NCBI RefSeq assembly: GCF_013033515.1
Contig: NZ_WQEG01000002.1
Coordinates: 248,001-312,000, forward strand
Source of the DNA: Ruegeria sp. HKCCA6707
Lineage (GTDB): Bacteria; Pseudomonadota; Alphaproteobacteria; Rhodobacterales; Rhodobacteraceae
Direction of reading: 5' to 3'
DNA length: 64,000 bases
The position numbers and the translations under genes were made by a program. Position 1 is the stretch's first letter, and every line of letters begins with the position of its first letter. This document shows positions 45,414 to 53,709 of the stretch, one piece after another. The notes under the pieces are model-generated. The model ran no database searches, was not told where the DNA came from, and saw only the letters and a program-made list of their open reading frames with translations.

Positions 45414-46982
45414 ATGAACGTCCACGCCACACCAAAGACCAGCGGATATGGCATCTCGATCGAACCCCTGAAGGGACGCGTCGCGGTTTACCGTGGTCAG
45501 ATTTTGTTGGCCGAAAGCCATAATGCGAAGGTGATGTATGAAACGCGGCTACCGCCCGCGATTTACATCCCACGCGAAGACCTGTGCATCGAACTCGGCC
45601 CCGAGACCGATTTGCAAACATTTTGCCCGTTCAAGGGGACGGCAAAATATCACGACATCAGCGTGTCCAATGAACATCTTACCAATTCGATTTGGGTCTA
45701 TGATGATGCTTTGCCGGAAAGCAAAGACATTCAGGGCCACGTGGGATTTATGCCAGATGCGGTCACCCGGATCGATCTTGGCGAAAACACGCTGCGCGAC
45801 CCAGATGACAGCAATATCAGCGGTCCGCTGATCGACTGGCTGATGCGTGGCGCATCCGAATTCAAAACACCCGAGACATTTACAAAGGCACTGGCTGAAA
45901 AGATGTCGGAACACGGCATCGCTATCCAGCGGCTCAGTATTCTGGCCTGGTCGCTCCATCCCTTGATTGCTGGCAAACACTATATCTGGGAAAAGAGCAC
46001 GGGCGAGATTTCGACAAACGTACCGACCTATGAAATCTATGATCACCCGGCCTTTATCAACAGCCCTCTGCGCCATGTCTCAGAAGGGTTGGGGGGCATT
46101 CGTCAACGGATCAGTGACAGCCCTGACAACAGCTTCCCGATTGTCGAGGATCTGCGCGCCAAAGGCGCGACAGATTACGTTGCGATGCCGCTGCCGTTTT
46201 CGGATGGTCGTATCAATGTCCTAACGCTGACCAGTGATCATCCTGACGGATTTACAACCGCCAATCTTGGCCTTGTATTTGAATGTTCCACCGTGATCGC
46301 GCGATACTATGAGGTTTTCATGCAGCGCGAAAACGCACAGGTCCTGTTGGAAACCTATGTCGGCAAACGCACCGGAGCGCGGGTGATGGGTGGAGAGATT
46401 CGTCGCGGGGATGGCGACGATATTGATGCCGCGATCATGTTTTGCGACCTGCGCAACTCGACCAGCCTGGAAGAGTCGCTGGGCCGCGATGTCTATATCA
46501 ACCTGCTGAATACGTTCTTCGAAACCGTTTCGGATATTATTGACGAAAACGATGGCGAGGTTCTGAAGTTCATCGGCGATGCTGTTCTGGCAGTGTTCCC
46601 TGCTGGCGACAATCCGGAGGCAGCGCGCGGTAACGCTCAGCGCTCGGCCCGTGAAATCGTGGAACGTTTGGCAGAGCTGCGCCAGACCGCGCCGGGCCAA
46701 CCACTGGACTGTTCGATCGGGATCGCCTTCGGTCGGGTCACTTTTGGCAATATTGGTTCGCGAGAGCGGTTGGATTTCACCGTGATCGGCCACGCAGCCA
46801 ATGTCGCGGCACGACTTGGTGAATACAGCAAATCGGTCGGGCACTCGATTGTCGTGTCTGGAGATATCGCTCCGGCGTGTCAGGATGCCATACCGCTTGG
46901 TGATGTCACTCTGCACAATGTGTCCCAGCCGATCGCCTCGTTCGCCTTGCGCACGGCTGTTGAAGAACAGTTAGGGCATTGA
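45414..46982 (+). CDS. DUF427 domain fused to class III adenylate cyclase
   Basis: A 522-residue protein with GGAGGT before ATG 45414. Residues about 20-120 match DUF427 (VYRGQILLAESHNAKVMYET, YIPREDL, CPFKGTAKYHDISV). Residues about 155-330 form a separate region common in rhizobial cyclases. Residues about 340-500 are a cyclase domain: MFCDLRNSTS, LKFIGDAVLAVF, TVIGHAANVAARL. The Thr before VIG marks class IIIb, a group that includes bicarbonate-responsive cyclases. No membrane segment is seen, so it is soluble. Confidence 0.82.
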   Translation: MNVHATPKTSGYGISIEPLKGRVAVYRGQILLAESHNAKVMYETRLPPAIYIPREDLCIELGPETDLQTFCPFKGTAKYHDISVSNEHLTNSIWVYDDALPESKDIQGHVGFMPDAVTRIDLGENTLRDPDDSNISGPLIDWLMRGASEFKTPETFTKALAEKMSEHGIAIQRLSILAWSLHPLIAGKHYIWEKSTGEISTNVPTYEIYDHPAFINSPLRHVSEGLGGIRQRISDSPDNSFPIVEDLRAKGATDYVAMPLPFSDGRINVLTLTSDHPDGFTTANLGLVFECSTVIARYYEVFMQRENAQVLLETYVGKRTGARVMGGEIRRGDGDDIDAAIMFCDLRNSTSLEESLGRDVYINLLNTFFETVSDIIDENDGEVLKFIGDAVLAVFPAGDNPEAARGNAQRSAREIVERLAELRQTAPGQPLDCSIGIAFGRVTFGNIGSRERLDFTVIGHAANVAARLGEYSKSVGHSIVVSGDIAPACQDAIPLGDVTLHNVSQPIASFALRTAVEEQLGH

Positions 46983-47065
46983 CCTTGTCCACTTTTGCGC
47001 CGCGCACACCTATTGCTATACCTCGTTCGGCTTCTCAAGCGGCCCGAGGCCATAATGCCCTTTGC

Positions 47066-47860
47066 TCAGCCAGCGCCCAACAGGATCAGCGCAGTTTGCG
47101 CCGGTGAAATGCTGGCCTGTACCTCTGCAATTTGGGCGCGCGCAAGATAGGTATCCGTCAAGTCAGAAATAGCTTCAGGGTCGGTGAACTGAGATATCTC
47201 GCTGGACCCGGTTGTGTGAGACAAGCGGTCGCGGAACACCTCAAGCTGTTTATCCAAGTCCAGCTGAGCAAATGAGGATGGCAGCCCCAGCGCGGTTTCC
47301 ATCATCGATCTGATAGCTGGCAAGCCCATGACTGAAAACCATTTCTGGTCGTCGCTGCCGGGCTCTGAAGCGAGGTCGGCCAAAGTGTGCTGCGCATATA
47401 GCGCAACCCGCATTGTGTCATTCGATTGCCCGACGGCAACTTCAAAGCGCGTGGTTAGATTGTCTTGTGCAATCTTTTCCATATTGGTGATCAGCCCGGT
47501 CTTGGGAATGTCACCAGGCCCAAAGCCAAACGCATCGGCAAAATCGCGATAACGGCTATCGGCCAGCCGATTGGCAAGCGTATCATCTGCGCTGGTGCCA
47601 TCAGAAAGAATCTTTTGGATGAAAAACCGGTTGTTGAGATCGTCTTGCAGACCAAAAGCGCCCAGAGCGACCTGCAACAGCCGTCGATCTGACACCAGAT
47701 CTTCTGCCGATTGAACCTTGCTAATATTCTCCAGAAAATACTTCGTATCCCGCTGGTTCACCGCAGATGCCGAAAAGCTATCGTACTGCGCATCATAGGT
47801 CCGTTGCAGAAAGCGCCAACCGACAATCCCGCCCGTGGGTATGACCGGTTGAAAGGTCAT
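47066..47860 (-). CDS. DUF1217 flagellar-associated protein
   Basis: A 264-residue protein with repeats of the DUF1217 type (NQRDTKYFLENISKVQSAEDLVSDRRLLQVALGAFGLQ). This family is confined to flagellar loci of alphaproteobacteria, and its role is not firmly known. ATG 47860 overlaps the flbT stop by four bases. It is the last gene of the flagellin-flaF-flbT run, 83 bases from the cyclase fusion end. Confidence 0.85.
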   Translation of the reverse strand: MTFQPVIPTGGIVGWRFLQRTYDAQYDSFSASAVNQRDTKYFLENISKVQSAEDLVSDRRLLQVALGAFGLQDDLNNRFFIQKILSDGTSADDTLANRLADSRYRDFADAFGFGPGDIPKTGLITNMEKIAQDNLTTRFEVAVGQSNDTMRVALYAQHTLADLASEPGSDDQKWFSVMGLPAIRSMMETALGLPSSFAQLDLDKQLEVFRDRLSHTTGSSEISQFTDPEAISDLTDTYLARAQIAEVQASISPAQTALILLGAG

Positions 47861-48258
47861 TGGTGATAGGCCATCAAACGCTCTTCTCGCGGCAAGAGTG
47901 ACCGCAAAGACTTGAGGCATTTATAGTAGTGCTCGGCCACCAGTGCCTCGGTCGCTTTGCCAAGGACACGACGACTGTCGGCATCCGTGAACACCTGGCT
48001 CAGCTCCTCAACCCTGCGCAACAGCTGCTGGCGCGCATCTTTGGGATCTGTGTCGCCCGACAGAACCAGCTGAGCCGCATAGCAGACACGGCGCACAGGG
48101 GTGTTGACTTCTTCGGGATGGATGGCATCCCTGAGACGCAGCACATTGGCCTGCGGCGTCATAATTGAAAACCGGCTGCGACGATCGCCATTTTCGATGA
48201 CGATCCCGTTGATCAAAACCCGTTCTTTCGGGGCCAATTTCAAAACCAGTCCACTCAT
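47857..48258 (-). CDS. flbT: Flagellar biosynthesis repressor FlbT
   Basis: A 133-residue protein with LVLKLAPKERVLINGIVIENGDRRSRF, the family start, and LRLRDAIHPEEVNTPVRRVCY. In Caulobacter FlbT binds the 5' leader of flagellin mRNA and slows its use until the hook is finished. ATG 48258 overlaps the flaF stop by four bases, and the DUF1217 start overlaps its own stop in the same way. Confidence 0.92.
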   Translation of the reverse strand: MSGLVLKLAPKERVLINGIVIENGDRRSRFSIMTPQANVLRLRDAIHPEEVNTPVRRVCYAAQLVLSGDTDPKDARQQLLRRVEELSQVFTDADSRRVLGKATEALVAEHYYKCLKSLRSLLPREERLMAYHQ

Positions 48259-48632
48259 CCCGTTGCTCCTCTTTGACGCAAGCCACGCAGAACCGCCATG
48301 TTGATCTCGAGCAGTGGCTCGACCGAGGCCGCGTTCCTCAGGATTTGACTGCTGTGCTGCTCGGTGAATTCGGCCAGAAAAAAAATGCGTGCCCGAAGAT
48401 CGTTTGGCAGCGCATTGCCCGTGTCCATGACCCCGCTTGCCAGTACAGTCCAAAGCCGTCTGTTTTCATGCACAGCCTGAACAAAGGCAGCATAGTTCTT
48501 TTGTCTGAGCGCGGTCGCAGCCTTCAACCGATGCGTAATTTTCGAAATCGCCTCGTATTCCGTATCACGAGGGGTGCGGGTCGGAGCCGCAGCTTGCGCA
48601 TAGGCTGTCTGAGCATAGGCGTGCAGAGTCAC
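48255..48632 (-). CDS. flaF: Flagellar biosynthesis regulator FlaF
   Basis: A 125-residue protein, AYAQTAYAQAAAPTRTPRDTEYEAISKITHRL at the start, and FFLAEFTEQHSSQIL later. FlaF acts opposite to FlbT and is needed for flagellin production in alphaproteobacteria. The GTG at 48632 has GGAAGG upstream and is preferred to a longer TTG start. It is downstream of flagellin with a 77-base gap containing a hairpin. Confidence 0.9.
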   Translation of the reverse strand: MTLHAYAQTAYAQAAAPTRTPRDTEYEAISKITHRLKAATALRQKNYAAFVQAVHENRRLWTVLASGVMDTGNALPNDLRARIFFLAEFTEQHSSQILRNAASVEPLLEINMAVLRGLRQRGATG

Positions 48633-48671
48633 TTGAAATCCTTCCAATCGTCCATCTGGGGGTGTTCAAAT

Positions 48672-48696
48672 CCGGGGCGCGACGGGCGCGCCCCGG
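48672..48696 (-). terminator. Strong hairpin after flagellin
   Basis: CCGGGGCGCG pairs perfectly with CGCGCCCCGG around a five-base loop. It lies 14 bases after the flagellin stop and before flaF. The T tail is weak (ATTTG), so it may attenuate or protect mRNA as much as stop transcription. Confidence 0.7.
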
Positions 48697-48709
48697 TTCA
48701 GTTCCAAAC

Positions 48710-49960
48710 TTAGCGGAACAGTGACAGGATGGACTGTGGCGCCTGGTTGGCAATCGACAGCGACTGAGTCGCCAACTGCTGCTGAACCTGCAGGGCCTGC
48801 AGACGAGCAGAGGTCTCTTCCATGTCGGCATCAACCAGCGACCCGATACCCGATTTGAACGAGTCGGTCAGTTTGGACACGAATTCCTGCTGCGTCTCAA
48901 TCCGACCCTGCACCGAACCAAAGGCCGCTGCTGCGTCAATCGAGGCGTCGATCAGTGATTCGATTGTACCCAAAGCAGCCGTTGCGCCCGTACCAGTTGA
49001 CACGTCGATCGAGCTGAGCGCACCGAGGCCACCAGAGCCCGCATTGGTGAACTGCGCTGAGATCGAAATATCCTGATCTGCGTCAGCGCCAGCAGCCGCA
49101 GTACCGGTCGCGAACGCAATGGTATTGGGTGCACCAGACGAGTCGTAGTCAGCCGCCAGACCGGTGATGCCCAGGGCATCAATCTGGTTTTTCAGCCCCA
49201 CAGCAACCAAAGCATCGGTGTAGTTTTCATCATAAGTACCCGACGGATCCAGATCGCTTGCCTGGATTGTATAGGACACCTCCTGATCACCCACCCGGAT
49301 CGAAACGCTGTCACCGACCTCGAAATTGTCGGTCGAGCTGTCGATAACAATGTCACCGGTGCCTGTAGCGCGGTTCAATGTGAACCCGGCAACATCGTTG
49401 TCGGTTGTCGCGTTGTCGGACCCCGCAAGAACACCCTTAGCGGTGTAGCCACCGATGGACAGATCCTGGCTGGCAACCGAGATCGACGACGCATTCACGC
49501 CACCGGCCGCGTCACGATCGAGCGAAGACAGAACCGAAACAGTGCCGGCGCTGCCATCAACCAGGTTAAGGCCGTTGAATTGCGCCGCACCGACAACCGA
49601 TGCAATCTGATCGCGCAACGCGGTCACGTCGGCATTGATCTTGCTGCGATCAACGTTGTCTTCCTGCGCCGCTACGATCTTTTCCTTCATCTGGGTCAGC
49701 AGGTCGGTCACGGTTTCGGATGCGTTTCGTGCAACCGCAACGGTCGATTCACCCAGTGCCAGGCTGTCTTTGATGGCGCTGAAGCCTTTGACATCCGATT
49801 CCATAACCTTGGAAATCGCCCAGACGGCTGAATTGTCCTTGGCTGTGGCAACTTCTTTACCGGTCGAGATAGCGCTTTGGGTATCAGCCAAGTTCTTATT
49901 GACCGATTTCAGCGTTTGCAGCGCAACCATTGCGCCGTTATTCGTCAGAATGCTGGACAT
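48710..49960 (-). CDS. Flagellin
   Basis: A 416-residue flagellin: N-terminal MSSILTNNGAMVALQTLKSVNKNL and C-terminal LVDADMEETSARLQALQVQQQLATQSLSIANQ form the filament core coiled coils, with a variable acidic middle. ATG 49960 follows AAAAAGGA at correct distance; an ATG nine bases earlier is too close to it. It is exported by the flagellar secretion system. A 15-base hairpin lies in its leader. Confidence 0.93.
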   Translation of the reverse strand: MSSILTNNGAMVALQTLKSVNKNLADTQSAISTGKEVATAKDNSAVWAISKVMESDVKGFSAIKDSLALGESTVAVARNASETVTDLLTQMKEKIVAAQEDNVDRSKINADVTALRDQIASVVGAAQFNGLNLVDGSAGTVSVLSSLDRDAAGGVNASSISVASQDLSIGGYTAKGVLAGSDNATTDNDVAGFTLNRATGTGDIVIDSSTDNFEVGDSVSIRVGDQEVSYTIQASDLDPSGTYDENYTDALVAVGLKNQIDALGITGLAADYDSSGAPNTIAFATGTAAAGADADQDISISAQFTNAGSGGLGALSSIDVSTGTGATAALGTIESLIDASIDAAAAFGSVQGRIETQQEFVSKLTDSFKSGIGSLVDADMEETSARLQALQVQQQLATQSLSIANQAPQSILSLFR

Positions 49961-49984
49961 ATTTGTCATCCTTTTTAAGTTCAG

Positions 49985-49999
49985 GCGCGTTTCGCGCCG
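49985..49999 (-). promoter_or_regulatory. Hairpin in the flagellin 5' leader
   Basis: On the minus strand GGCGCG-AAA-CGCGCC lies 25 to 39 bases before the flagellin start. In Caulobacter FlbT binds the leader of a flagellin mRNA; flbT lies just downstream here, so this is a candidate target. The 209-base gap 49961-50169 shows no gene and no promoter I could assign. Confidence 0.45.
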
Positions 50000-50169
50000 A
50001 TGCTAACCCCACCTCAGCGGCAGGCATTCTGTCGTTCTGACCTCTGCGTCGAGCCGATTGGCATGCGCGCCACCTTGTCTTCAGGTGCAGCGACACCATT
50101 GCCCTTGATCCCCTAACGGAGTGCTAAGATGCACCCGCCTCAAATCTCGGATTTTATTCAACTCAGTCA

Positions 50170-50517
50170 CTAAGCGCGCTTTTCCAGCTTTGCCTTCTGG
50201 CGCAGCGCAAAATCGCTGCGCTGGCCGGTGGCATCATAGGTGCTGAATTCCTGACGCACGCGGCGCAATTCGGACATTCGGTTTGCCACTGCGCGAATCC
50301 CGTCTGCTGCACTGTTCAACAGAGCCTGATTGCGCGCCACTTTCTTTTGCACCCGGATCAACTCGTCACTATCGAGCACTTGCAACTCATTAATAGCCCC
50401 GATCAGTTTCTCTTTTTCAGGCACCATATTCCCCAGGCGGTCCAGGTCACCCTGAACAAGAGCCGAGCGTTCAAGGTCCAACACCTCCTCCAAGGCTTTG
50501 ATCAGATCATTCGACAT
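50170..50517 (-). CDS. FlgN-like flagellar export chaperone
   Basis: A 115-residue, almost wholly helical protein (DLIKALEEVLDLERSALVQGDLDRLGNMVPEKEKLIGAIN) of the FlgN type, which chaperones hook-filament junction proteins. The start overlaps the end of the rod-binding gene by 11 bases, so the two form one transcript. The call rests on length, coiled-coil pattern and flagellar context. Confidence 0.68.
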   Translation of the reverse strand: MSNDLIKALEEVLDLERSALVQGDLDRLGNMVPEKEKLIGAINELQVLDSDELIRVQKKVARNQALLNSAADGIRAVANRMSELRRVRQEFSTYDATGQRSDFALRQKAKLEKRA

Positions 50518-50782
50518 CGTGTTTCTCTTTCATTGCTTCAAACAGAACCTCCGACAGACCAATGCCACCAGATTGCGCAAGCTGCCGCGCCTGATGCTGG
50601 ACCAAAAGCGAGGCAAACTGGTCCTCGCCCGCGCCACCACCAAAGCTTTCAGGGGTTGTTCCAAGCCCTGCGGATTTCAGCATTTCGGCCAGGAACGTGG
50701 CCTCAAGCTCGACCGCGGCCTGCTGAAGAGGGGACTGCGTTGCGGAATGCTGGTGAGCCTGAATGGTCATCGGAATTTTCAT
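50507..50782 (-). CDS. Rod-binding protein (FlgJ N-terminal domain type)
   Basis: A 91-residue protein with AVELEATFLAEMLKSAGL, FGGGAGEDQFASLLVQHQARQLAQSGGIGLSEVLFEAM, the FlgJ rod-capping domain. The muramidase half found in gammaproteobacteria is absent, as is common in alphaproteobacteria, where a separate lytic transglycosylase opens the cell wall. It is divergent from fliK. Confidence 0.88.
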   Translation of the reverse strand: MKIPMTIQAHQHSATQSPLQQAAVELEATFLAEMLKSAGLGTTPESFGGGAGEDQFASLLVQHQARQLAQSGGIGLSEVLFEAMKEKHDVE

Positions 50783-50893
50783 CGGGTTCTCCGAAAATTG
50801 CTTCGAACTTTCTTGATCAAAGAGGAAAGCGGTTAAAATAAACGTAACTTCCCGCGGTCATCTTCCCCGTCAGACCAACGGAGCCGGAGCAAA

Positions 50894-52099
50894 ATGCCCA
50901 ACCCTCTGACAGCCATGCTGACTACGCTTTCCGCAGCCTCCAATTCTGGGGGCCCTAAGCATCAGACTGACGATGCGCCTACGCATCTGGCCTTTTCGGA
51001 TGTGTTGGAAAAAGTCGGTTTGATCGAAGAACGGGATGTCGCGCAAACGATCACGCCAATTTCGCCCGAAACAGAAGAGGAACCATCCGACGATCTTGCG
51101 GCTCTCGAACCTGCTGCAACAGATACCGATGAACCGCAGATCCAGATTGCAGCCATCGCAACCGGGCCAACAGAACCTTTTGGTGAGCCACATGAACATA
51201 ATGATCTGACGGGACTGGAAACAGAAAGTTCAGACAAGGCTGCGGTCGCTCAAACCGCCATTGCTTTACGGTCAGAAAACGCAGCAACACCCGCTGATTC
51301 ACCCCAAACTCGACCAGTCGATCGATCCGAATTCGAAACGACCCCCAACAAACCGCAAAACCCGCAGATCTTCGAATTTGCGTTCGGGCTGAGCAACGCT
51401 CAGACTGCGTTGGCCAATAACCACATGGCAAGACCAACCGCGAAGACAACCAAGCCGGTTGAGGCCCCACCCGTCGAGCTTATCCGAAGAATTTCGCAAC
51501 CGATTGAGCCGATCAAGCCTGAAATGCCGCAAGTTCAAAAACCTGTGGCGCCCACTATGGCGCGATCAGTCGAGATGTTTGAACTCCGCGCGGACCCGAT
51601 GCAAAGTTCTGAGGGAGAATGGGCCGCCTCGGCCAAAGAGACCTTGAACACCCAAGTTGCGCGCGATCTCTCTGCGTCTCAGATGATGAACACGGCCCGC
51701 GCTGATACCGCGCGGGCTATCGCAGGGCAAATGGCTGCGGCGATTTCGGCCAAGCCTGGCTCCGGGGCGATCGAGATTGCGCTCAACCCCGAAGAACTGG
51801 GCCGCGTCTCGATCATACTGAACGGGCGCGAGGACGGGTTTCAACTGACAATCGCAGCCGAAAGACCCGAAACACTGGACCTGATGCGCCGACATTTGGC
51901 TGTCCTGTCCTCGGAATTTCAAAAGCTGGGCTACAGCGATCTGAGTTTTGATCTTGGCATGTCGAATAACACCGGAAAGGGCGGTGACAGCACTGCTCAG
52001 GACGCCGCAACCAGCGAGGCTCTTCAACTTGACGAGGCCGAAACGACTGCGCCTCCCCCTAAAACCGGCCCCGATCGGGGCCTTGATATGAGGCTTTGA
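50894..52099 (+). CDS. fliK: Flagellar hook-length control protein FliK
   Basis: A 401-residue protein with a low-complexity, Thr/Pro/Glu-rich N-terminal two thirds (the ruler) and a C-terminal domain with IEIALNPEELGRVSIILNGREDGFQLTI, which is the FliK substrate-specificity switch domain. It controls hook length by telling FlhB when to stop exporting hook protein. ATG 50894 has GGAG upstream. flgD starts three bases after its stop. Confidence 0.9.
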   Translation: MPNPLTAMLTTLSAASNSGGPKHQTDDAPTHLAFSDVLEKVGLIEERDVAQTITPISPETEEEPSDDLAALEPAATDTDEPQIQIAAIATGPTEPFGEPHEHNDLTGLETESSDKAAVAQTAIALRSENAATPADSPQTRPVDRSEFETTPNKPQNPQIFEFAFGLSNAQTALANNHMARPTAKTTKPVEAPPVELIRRISQPIEPIKPEMPQVQKPVAPTMARSVEMFELRADPMQSSEGEWAASAKETLNTQVARDLSASQMMNTARADTARAIAGQMAAAISAKPGSGAIEIALNPEELGRVSIILNGREDGFQLTIAAERPETLDLMRRHLAVLSSEFQKLGYSDLSFDLGMSNNTGKGGDSTAQDAATSEALQLDEAETTAPPPKTGPDRGLDMRL

Positions 52100-52102
52100 C
52101 CG

Positions 52103-52768
52103 ATGATCTCTGAGACAAGCGCGACGACGCAATCCAACACCGGGCAGTCGCCGGCCAACAATGCGCACAGCTCGGCGCTGACCTCGGATTTCGAAACCTT
52201 CCTGCTTATGCTAACCACACAAGCCCGAAATCAGGACCCGCTTGAACCGTTGGATTCGTCGGAATACGCTTCGCAATTGGCGCAGTTCTCGATGGTTGAA
52301 CAGCAGGTGCAGACCAATGATCTTCTGTCAGAACTGGCCTTGGCTTTGGGCAGCATCAATCTGGAAGAGCTTGGGAACTGGGTCGGAGTAGATGTCCGCT
52401 CGACAGCTGCGTTCCAGTTCACCGATGAACCCATCACCCTGACCGCAGCCGCCGATGCAAGTGCAGATCAGGTCAAACTGGTAATCCGCGACGCATCTGG
52501 CGAAGTGGTCGACACGGCGGCCATTGCGCCAGACCAAAACGAATTCCAATGGGCCGGAGTTGATTCCAGCAGCGCGCCCTTTTCGGCGGGGTCCTACTCC
52601 GCAACGCTGGAAAGCTATGAGAACGGTGAGATCATCTCAACCAGCCCGGTGGCCTCATATAGCCGCGTAGTCGAGGCGCAGGTCGAGGGTGGGTCGGTCG
52701 TGCTTACCTTGGACAGCGGCGCAACGATTGCGGCCGATTCAATCTCGGGCGTGCGCGCAAGCGCTTGA
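52103..52768 (+). CDS. flgD: Flagellar hook assembly (capping) protein FlgD
   Basis: A 221-residue protein with LLMLTTQARNQDPLEPLDSSEYASQLAQFSMVEQQ, the FlgD hallmark, and a C-terminal FlgD Ig-like and Tudor-like part (VVDTAAIAPDQNEFQWAGVD). FlgD caps the growing hook. It follows fliK by three bases in one transcript. Confidence 0.93.
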   Translation: MISETSATTQSNTGQSPANNAHSSALTSDFETFLLMLTTQARNQDPLEPLDSSEYASQLAQFSMVEQQVQTNDLLSELALALGSINLEELGNWVGVDVRSTAAFQFTDEPITLTAAADASADQVKLVIRDASGEVVDTAAIAPDQNEFQWAGVDSSSAPFSAGSYSATLESYENGEIISTSPVASYSRVVEAQVEGGSVVLTLDSGATIAADSISGVRASA

Positions 52769-52824
52769 TCTAAAGCGAATGGCAGGTCAGAACGTGGCAA
52801 AACAAAAGTCGACCCTAGCTGTTG

Positions 52825-53709
52825 GTGGCCGCCCTGACCGACCCTCTTGCTCCGCCCCCGGGCCTCGTACCCCAACTGCGTGCGCGTGGATTGGTTGACG
52901 AGGGCGTCCGCTTTGAAATGTTCTATGGCGGGCGCACCAATCAGGTTTGGAAGGTCCTGGGCAAAGGGTCAGACACCGTTTTGAAACTTTACAAAACGGA
53001 TTTCCAGAACCCGATGTTTCGCAATGATGCGCAGCTTGAAGCAGCCTGCCTTCAGGCTTTGAGCACTTCGGGTTTCGTGCCCGAGTTGCGCGCCACAGGG
53101 CGGTTCGAAAATGACAATTGGGTCTACTATGATCACGCCGCAGGCACACCATGGGAGCAAGATCCGGAACCTGTAGCCGAGCTTCTGCAAAAGCTGCATA
53201 ACTTGTCACCAAAGGTCGCCGCCCCCAAGGGCCGCAATGGCAGCGCAGCGCTGGCAGCTCAAACGCGCGCGATCCTTCGTTTGTGTCGCTCTGAGCAGTC
53301 CACACACATTGCGCGACAAGAACCAAAAGGCGAAATCGCCCCGACGCCCCTCCCTGTGCTTATCCACGGAGATCCGGTTCCGGGCAACATCCTCGTCGCC
53401 CCAGCCGGATTGACACTGATCGACTGGCAATGCCCCAGCCTCGGGGACCCGTCCGAAGATTTGGCTCTGTTTCTGTCCCCGGCGATGCAGCATCTTTATC
53501 GTGGCGCAGCTTTGACGCAAGTCGAGGTGGCGCGGTTCCTTACGGCCTATGCCGACCCGCACATCGTTGCTCGCTATAAAGCCCTAAAGCCGTGGTATGC
53601 GTGGCGTATGACCGCCTATTGTCTGTGGCGGGTTGAGACCGGGGCACCGGACTACCAACAAGGGTTTGAGCTGGAACTCGAGGCACTGCGCAACTCAGAG
53701 GTCGGCTAA
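52825..53709 (+). CDS. Aminoglycoside phosphotransferase-type (APH) kinase
   Basis: About 294 residues with the kinase fold: YGGRTNQVWKVLG, YKTDFQNPMFRND (Lys), PVLIHGDPVPGNILVAP (catalytic loop HGDPVPGN) and LIDWQCPSLGDPSEDLALFL (metal-binding DW). Substrate unknown; homologs phosphorylate choline, homoserine, thiamine or sugars. The start is GTG 52825 or TTG 52822. The 3' end overlaps the convergent oxidoreductase gene by 15 bases. Confidence 0.82.
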   Translation: MAALTDPLAPPPGLVPQLRARGLVDEGVRFEMFYGGRTNQVWKVLGKGSDTVLKLYKTDFQNPMFRNDAQLEAACLQALSTSGFVPELRATGRFENDNWVYYDHAAGTPWEQDPEPVAELLQKLHNLSPKVAAPKGRNGSAALAAQTRAILRLCRSEQSTHIARQEPKGEIAPTPLPVLIHGDPVPGNILVAPAGLTLIDWQCPSLGDPSEDLALFLSPAMQHLYRGAALTQVEVARFLTAYADPHIVARYKALKPWYAWRMTAYCLWRVETGAPDYQQGFELELEALRNSEVG

